From assembly GCA_034429275.1 (NCBI GenBank), contig DAOUFU010000215.1, positions 1 to 9,352 on the forward strand: a stretch of DNA of 9,352 bases. The letters are read 5' to 3'. Both the position numbers and the translations under genes were made by a program. Each line of letters begins with the position of its first letter. Position 1 is the stretch's first letter. Origin of the DNA: DAOUFU01 sp034429275. GTDB lineage: Bacteria; Chloroflexota; Anaerolineae; Aggregatilineales; Aggregatilineaceae. Of the stretch, positions 6,389-9,352 are shown in pieces. Below the pieces are notes generated by a model. That model did no database searches. It was not told the DNA's origin and worked only from the letters and a program-made list of their open reading frames with translations.

Positions 6389-7597
6389 CTAGCTGCCAGC
6401 GGCAGCTTCGGCGATAGTCTTGGCTGCGGCATCGGCCAGTTCCTGGGCCGACTGATCGGGATTCTGCATCGCCAGGGTGATGGCATCGCCCCAGGCGCTC
6501 CACACTGCCGACATCGCGGGGATGGCGGGCATGGGCACACCGTTGGCACCGGCCTCACCGAGGGCGGCCAGCAGCGGATCCTCAACCTTTTCCTGGGCCG
6601 AAAGCAGGGCCGGGGCACGGTTGCCCGCTTCGTACAGGGCCAGCTGCACTTCTTCCGAGGCGACGAACTCGCTGAGGAAGGCCTGGGCCAGCAGCGGCTG
6701 CTCGCTGAAGGCGCTGATCATGAAGCCCTGCACACCCAGGAAGGGCGCACCAGGCTCGCCACCTTCTTCACCCGCCGGGAAGGAAGCAATGGCAAACGGC
6801 ACACCGGCTTCGGTGAAGGCCTCGATGTTCCAGGGGCCGGTGATGTACATGGCCGCCTGGCCATCCATGAACAGGGTCTGGGCGGCAGTACCATCCAGGC
6901 CGCTGGGGATCAGGCCATCGCTGATCATATCCTGCACCCATTCGAGGGCGGCCACCGAACCGGCATTGTTCACGCCGATATCGTCGGCGGTATAGTTGCC
7001 CTTGTCATCGCGGCCAAAGATGTAGCCACCGAAAGCGGTCTGGATCGGCAGGAAGTGATAGGGGTCGCCTTCCTGGCGGATGAACCCGTATTTGCCTTCG
7101 CCGGCACCCACGATTTGCTCAGACAGGGCGCGGACCTCGGCCCAGGTCGCGGGCGGGGTCTCGACCATCTCGGTGTTGTAGAAGAAGCCGACATTCTCTA
7201 CTGCGTACGGCACGCCGTAAAGCTGGCCATCCTGGCTGAAGGCCGAGATCGCTACCGGCGAGAAGTCGTCCACGTTGGCGAGTTCCACCGGGGCCAGCAG
7301 GCCGTTGGTGACCAGTTCGCCGAGCCAGTCGTGCGCGCCGATAATCACATCGGGGCCTTGCCCTTCGGGGCCGGCAATGCGCAGCTGATCGCGGATGTCA
7401 CCAAACGCGAGCTGCTGGACGACCAGGGTCACGCCATATTCTTCTTCGAAGGCTGCGCCGAGGGCCTCGATCACGCCCGCGCGGTCTTCGTCGGCCCAGA
7501 TCAGCAGTTCGGGGTTTGAGGTTTGCGCGTGCAGTGCCAGCGGGAAAGCCCCAAGCACCATCACAACAACCAACAACAAGGTCAAATTTTTCTTCAT
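6389..7597 (-). CDS. malE: Maltose/maltodextrin-binding protein MalE
   Basis: Extracytoplasmic type-II binding protein that delivers maltodextrins to MalFG. It has 402 residues. An N-terminal signal peptide (MKKN, hydrophobic core 5-20) has a probable cleavage site after LHA at residue 24. There is no lipobox cysteine. The mature protein parallels E. coli MalE at LLIWADEDRA (31-40), GPDVIIGAHDWLG (81-93), YGVPYAVEN (127-135), AAMYITGPWNIEAF (248-261) and GVQGFMISAFS (288-298). It is the first gene of the operon, with GGAGAG seven bases before the ATG. It is followed by hairpins before malF, which fits the need for more binding protein than permease. Specificity for maltodextrin is supported by sequence and by the neighbouring malF, malG and GH13 genes. 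Confidence 0.95.
   Translation of the reverse strand: MKKNLTLLLVVVMVLGAFPLALHAQTSNPELLIWADEDRAGVIEALGAAFEEEYGVTLVVQQLAFGDIRDQLRIAGPEGQGPDVIIGAHDWLGELVTNGLLAPVELANVDDFSPVAISAFSQDGQLYGVPYAVENVGFFYNTEMVETPPATWAEVRALSEQIVGAGEGKYGFIRQEGDPYHFLPIQTAFGGYIFGRDDKGNYTADDIGVNNAGSVAALEWVQDMISDGLIPSGLDGTAAQTLFMDGQAAMYITGPWNIEAFTEAGVPFAIASFPAGEEGGEPGAPFLGVQGFMISAFSEQPLLAQAFLSEFVASEEVQLALYEAGNRAPALLSAQEKVEDPLLAALGEAGANGVPMPAIPAMSAVWSAWGDAITLAMQNPDQSAQELADAAAKTIAEAAAGS
6391..6407 (-). repeat. 7-bp inverted repeat at the malE stop codon
   Basis: AGCTGCC (6391-6397), a three-base spacer, then GGCAGCT (6401-6407). The repeat covers the last codons of malE and the first base of its reverse-strand stop. In the transcript it forms a tight hairpin at the malE 3' end, the first of three strong stems between malE and malF. 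Confidence 0.5.
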
Positions 7598-7604
7598 GGT
7601 TCAG

Positions 7605-7610
7605 CTCTCC
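7605..7610 (-). promoter_or_regulatory. Ribosome binding site of malE
   Basis: GGAGAG on the minus strand, seven bases before the malE ATG at 7597. It fits the start that gives a complete signal peptide. Confidence 0.75.
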
Positions 7611-7622
7611 ATTTAGTTTATG

Positions 7623-7638
7623 CAAGCGGTATAGCTTG
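7623..7638 (-). repeat. Short inverted repeat in the malE leader
   Basis: CAAGC (7623-7627), six bases, then GCTTG (7634-7638). The stem would lie about 12 bases upstream of the malE ribosome binding site. It is only 5 bp and may be chance. Confidence 0.3.
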
Positions 7639-7650
7639 TGATCTCACGCC

Positions 7651-7672
7651 CGCGCGCCGATCCCAGCGCGCG
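7651..7672 (-). promoter_or_regulatory. GC-only hairpin in the malE 5' leader
   Basis: CGCGCGC (7651-7657) pairs with GCGCGCG (7666-7672) over an eight-base loop. No U-run follows on the minus strand, so it is not a standard terminator. If transcription starts near 7898 it lies in the untranslated leader, 54-75 bases before the malE start, and could affect mRNA stability or elongation. Confidence 0.45.
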
Positions 7673-7789
7673 CGCATGGTCCTGCCCGAAACAATGAAAA
7701 AACACAGCGAGTTCCGTTGCACGGTTCTCTGATCGATGGGTGATGTGTACGCGCCTCCCTTTGATTGATCGCCTGGTGGTTGCCCACAG

Positions 7790-7803
7790 GTAAAACGGTT
7801 TAC
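7790..7803. promoter_or_regulatory. LacI/CcpA-family operator-like site
   Basis: GTAAAACGGTTTAC is a 14-bp near-palindrome: only one symmetric pair of positions mismatches, and the centre is CG. This matches the general form of LacI-family operators (AAnCGnTT cores, including CcpA cre and MalR sites). It lies about 190 bases upstream of malE, between the mapped promoter and the gene. It also touches a weak TAGAGT -10-like hexamer on the minus strand. A maltose-responsive repressor is the natural candidate; no regulator gene is visible in the window. Confidence 0.55.
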
Positions 7804-7875
7804 TCTAATGACTTCGACAAACGAGATGTCATCTATAGTGGTGTGGGCCGCCCGGTGGCTGTTTCATGCGGTGCT

Positions 7876-7891
7876 GCGATGTCCACATCGC
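7876..7891. promoter_or_regulatory. 16-bp dyad just downstream of the malE-side promoter
   Basis: GCGATGTCCACATCGC: 7-bp arms with a two-base centre. For the minus-strand promoter with -10 at 7910-7905 it occupies roughly +7 to +22, a classic position for a repressor site. It would also form a stable hairpin at the mRNA 5' end. Confidence 0.5.
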
Positions 7892-7904
7892 GTCCCTAGC
7901 CCAT

Positions 7905-7932
7905 ATTATAGGCCATCCTGCGCAGTTGGCAA
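7905..7932 (-). promoter_or_regulatory. Sigma70-like promoter directed toward malE
   Basis: On the minus strand TTGCCA (7932-7927) and a perfect TATAAT (7910-7905) are separated by 16 bases, giving five of six and six of six consensus matches. Transcription would start near 7898 and leave a leader of about 300 bases before malE. It is the best promoter I see in the region. Confidence 0.6.
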
Positions 7933-7949
7933 ATGAATTTTCCGGAGAT

Positions 7950-7963
7950 TCCAAAATTTTGGA
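7950..7963. promoter_or_regulatory. 14-bp perfect palindrome upstream of the -35 element
   Basis: TCCAAAATTTTGGA, perfectly self-complementary, ends 18 bases upstream of the TTGCCA -35 hexamer. Its position suits an activator or shared divergent regulator site. Its function is inferred from symmetry and location only. Confidence 0.45.
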
Positions 7964-8058
7964 TCAAGCCGGTTCAGGCGACAAGGCTATGGCCAGGGCA
8001 AACGTCTCCGCAGGGGTGCGCCAACCGGGATCATTTTGGGGAGTGTTTTTCCCCGGCT

Positions 8059-8088
8059 ATTGCCGCCCGGCAGGCAATGCGCTAACCT
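8059..8088 (+). promoter_or_regulatory. Inverted repeat and weak promoter-like pair before the plus-strand gene
   Basis: ATTGCC (8059-8064) and GGCAAT (8073-8078) form a 6-bp inverted repeat. Overlapping it, TTGCCG (8060-8065) and TAACCT (8083-8088) are 17 bases apart and could serve as a weak -35/-10 pair. The -10 match is poor. Confidence 0.25.
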
Positions 8089-8144
8089 ATGCGCAATCGA
8101 TGTTTCATGGTTGCCCTGCTGCTCTTGTCCCGGAGCCGTGTGGC

Positions 8145-8151
8145 AAAGGAG
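8145..8151 (+). promoter_or_regulatory. Ribosome binding site of the plus-strand binding-protein gene
   Basis: AAAGGAG, eleven bases before the ATG at 8163. The frame stays open upstream, with an in-frame ATG at 7989. This site and the signal peptide directly after 8163 decide the start. Confidence 0.7.
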
Positions 8152-8162
8152 ACTATTGGTTT

Positions 8163-9352
8163 ATGGCTCGCACACACTGCCTTCTTTCGCTGATAATTGT
8201 GCTTGTACTCGCCGTTTCTCTGGTTCCTTCTGCGGCGGCGCAGGATGACGCTTTCACGGTCCAGGTTGATGAGGCGCTGCGTCCCGCATTCGAGGTGCTT
8301 TTTTCCGCCCGTTATGACGGCGCGCAGCCGACAGTTGTGGACTCCGGCGCTGACCTGCTGGTGACCGCCGATGCCGCCGCGCTCGAAGCTGCTGCCGACG
8401 GCCTGCCCGACTATTTCCTGCCGGGGGCGGGGATCGTGCCCCTGACGGATAACACCGAGGCCGCGGCTTTTGTCGCCTTTGCCGTCTCGCCCGATGGACA
8501 GCAGGCGTTGATCGATGCCGGGCTGCTGCCTGCCGTGGTGACTGTCACCGACCAGGCGGGCAAAACCGTCGAAGTGCCGCAGCCCGTGCGCGGCGTGATC
8601 ACGCCCTTTGGCATCACGACGTTCCTGGTGTACGGCGCGGGTGGGCAGGATCGTATCCTGGCCGGGGTCTACATTGGCGCGCGCGGCGAACCTGGCGCAA
8701 CGCGCATGGCGCAGATCGATCCTGACTTCCCTGCCAAGTCAACCTCATCAATGTCGCAGCGTGAGATCAATGTCGAAGAAGTGGCAGCACTCGACCCGGA
8801 TGTGATCCTGGCCGGTGCGCGCAGCCAGTGGTTGGACGCCGTCGCCGAGCTGAACATCCCGGTGGTGTTGTTCCAGGGCGAGACGCCGGAGACCCTCAAG
8901 GAAGCGGTGCGCATCGTCGGGCAGATTCTCGGCCCCAACGCCGCTGCCCATGCCGAGGCCTGGATCGCCTACTACGACTCGGTGTTTACGCAGGTGACCG
9001 GGGCCACTGCCGCGCTGGATTCGCGCCCCGCGGTGATGTTCTCCGGCTCCGAGCCGCTGCGCATTGCCAGCGGCGAGATGTACCAGTCCTTCATGATCGA
9101 GGCGGCAGGGGGGCGCTCCGTCAGCCGCGACCTGACCGGTTACTGGAACGACCTCAACCTGGAACAGATTGCCCTGTGGAATCCGGAGGTGATCTTCACC
9201 ACCTCGTATGATGGCGCATCGGCAGAGACCCTCGTCAAAGAGACGGAGTGGCAGGTGATCGCGGCAGGCAAAGAGGGCCGGGACTACCGTCTCCCCGCGG
9301 ATGTGGCTCCCTGGGCCCTCCCCATTGCGGAACCGGTGCTGGGCAGCATCGG
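8163..9352 (+). CDS. Exported type-III ABC substrate-binding protein with a ModA-like N-terminal segment (3' end cut by window edge)
   Basis: Likely extracytoplasmic binding protein of an ABC importer for a metal chelate, cobalamin, siderophore or oxyanion. 396 residues are visible. A signal peptide (1-26) ends in AAA before QDD. Residues about 30-123 resemble a shortened molybdate-binding (ModA, type-II) domain: FTVQVDEALRPAFE (31-44), ADLLVTADAAALE (63-75) and AAAFVAFAVSPDGQQAL (100-116). The third is the typical closing helix of that family. Residues about 127-390 then form a BtuF/FepB/TroA-like (Peripla_BP_2) domain, starting at VTDQAGKTVEVP (128-139). It continues with NVEEVAALDPDVILAG (203-218), IPVVLFQGETPETLKEA (232-248) and LNLEQIALWNPEVIFTT (331-347). 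It is divergent from the mal operon, so it probably belongs to a separate transporter continuing to the right. The ligand is unknown. Confidence 0.85.
   Translation, partial: MARTHCLLSLIIVLVLAVSLVPSAAAQDDAFTVQVDEALRPAFEVLFSARYDGAQPTVVDSGADLLVTADAAALEAAADGLPDYFLPGAGIVPLTDNTEAAAFVAFAVSPDGQQALIDAGLLPAVVTVTDQAGKTVEVPQPVRGVITPFGITTFLVYGAGGQDRILAGVYIGARGEPGATRMAQIDPDFPAKSTSSMSQREINVEEVAALDPDVILAGARSQWLDAVAELNIPVVLFQGETPETLKEAVRIVGQILGPNAAAHAEAWIAYYDSVFTQVTGATAALDSRPAVMFSGSEPLRIASGEMYQSFMIEAAGGRSVSRDLTGYWNDLNLEQIALWNPEVIFTTSYDGASAETLVKETEWQVIAAGKEGRDYRLPADVAPWALPIAEPVLGSI

Larger units (their letters stand above)
7598..8162. other. 565-base divergent control region without a protein gene
   Basis: This stretch separates the minus-strand malE operon from the plus-strand binding-protein gene. 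I see no convincing coding sequence in it. It contains a malE ribosome binding site, two leader hairpins, a LacI-type operator-like site, a dyad, a sigma70-like promoter toward malE and a palindrome. Closer to the plus-strand gene it contains an inverted repeat and a ribosome binding site. It is visibly more AT-rich near 7900-7965 than the flanking genes. Confidence 0.8.

Noticed and set aside
56..7519. Long plus-strand reading frames opposite every minus-strand gene (for example 1906-3507, 4467-5975, 6341-7519).
   Set aside because: In each case the codons align exactly with those of the real gene. They stay open because the rare sense codons TTA, CTA and TCA are avoided in this GC-rich genome. 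Their translations show no recognisable domains, while the minus-strand proteins match families throughout.
7989..8162. In-frame N-terminal extension of the plus-strand binding protein from ATG 7989.
   Set aside because: The frame is open for 58 codons, but the start has no ribosome binding site and would bury the signal peptide. ATG 8163 has AAAGGAG and a signal peptide immediately after it.
7970..8162. Possible cobalamin or molybdenum-cofactor riboswitch before the binding-protein gene.
   Set aside because: I could not find the conserved core boxes of either class. Only short unrelated stems are visible (for example GGGGA/TCCCC at 8038-8054).
8036..8248. Plus-strand 70-codon reading frame overlapping the start of the binding-protein gene.
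   Set aside because: It is out of frame with the well-supported gene at 8163, has no recognisable domain and reads through the ribosome binding site.
1..9352. Insertion sequences, CRISPR arrays, tRNA or rRNA genes.
   Set aside because: No transposase, terminal repeats, regularly spaced repeats or RNA gene motifs were seen on either strand.

Overview
The window looks like a maltodextrin uptake-and-breakdown operon on the minus strand, read right to left from a 565-base control region, with one divergent gene on the plus strand that runs off the right edge. No rRNA or other phylogenetic marker is present. The high GC content, the gene complement and the overall protein character suggest an environmental bacterium, perhaps Chloroflexota (Anaerolineae-like). 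That assignment is inference only.

Minus-strand order is malE (7597-6389, maltodextrin-binding protein), malF (6221-4542) and malG (4549-3545, the two permeases), a GH13 alpha-glucan hydrolase (3543-1915), gpmA (1914-1153, cofactor-dependent phosphoglycerate mutase) and a second, MalZ-like GH13 enzyme (from 1108, truncated by the left edge). From malF onward the genes are tightly packed: malF and malG overlap by 8 bases, malG and the first GH13 are separated by 1 base, the first GH13 and gpmA abut as TGAATG, and 44 bases separate gpmA from the last gene. The only larger gap is malE-malF (167 bases). It carries strong hairpins and a Shine-Dalgarno sequence that appears to be bridged to the malF start by a hairpin.

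The likely pathway is as follows. MalE captures maltodextrins outside the membrane and MalFG moves them in, using an ATPase not encoded here. The two cytoplasmic GH13 enzymes cut them to small sugars, and gpmA adds a lower-glycolysis step to the same transcript.

The intergenic region 7598-8162 holds a good sigma70-like promoter pointing toward malE, three dyad or palindrome sites (one resembling a LacI/CcpA-family operator), a GC-rich leader hairpin, and a well-placed ribosome binding site for the divergent gene. That gene (8163 to the right edge) encodes an exported type-III (BtuF/FepB/TroA-like) binding protein. Its N-terminal ~100 residues resemble a shortened ModA-type (type-II) binding domain, which would be an unusual fusion.
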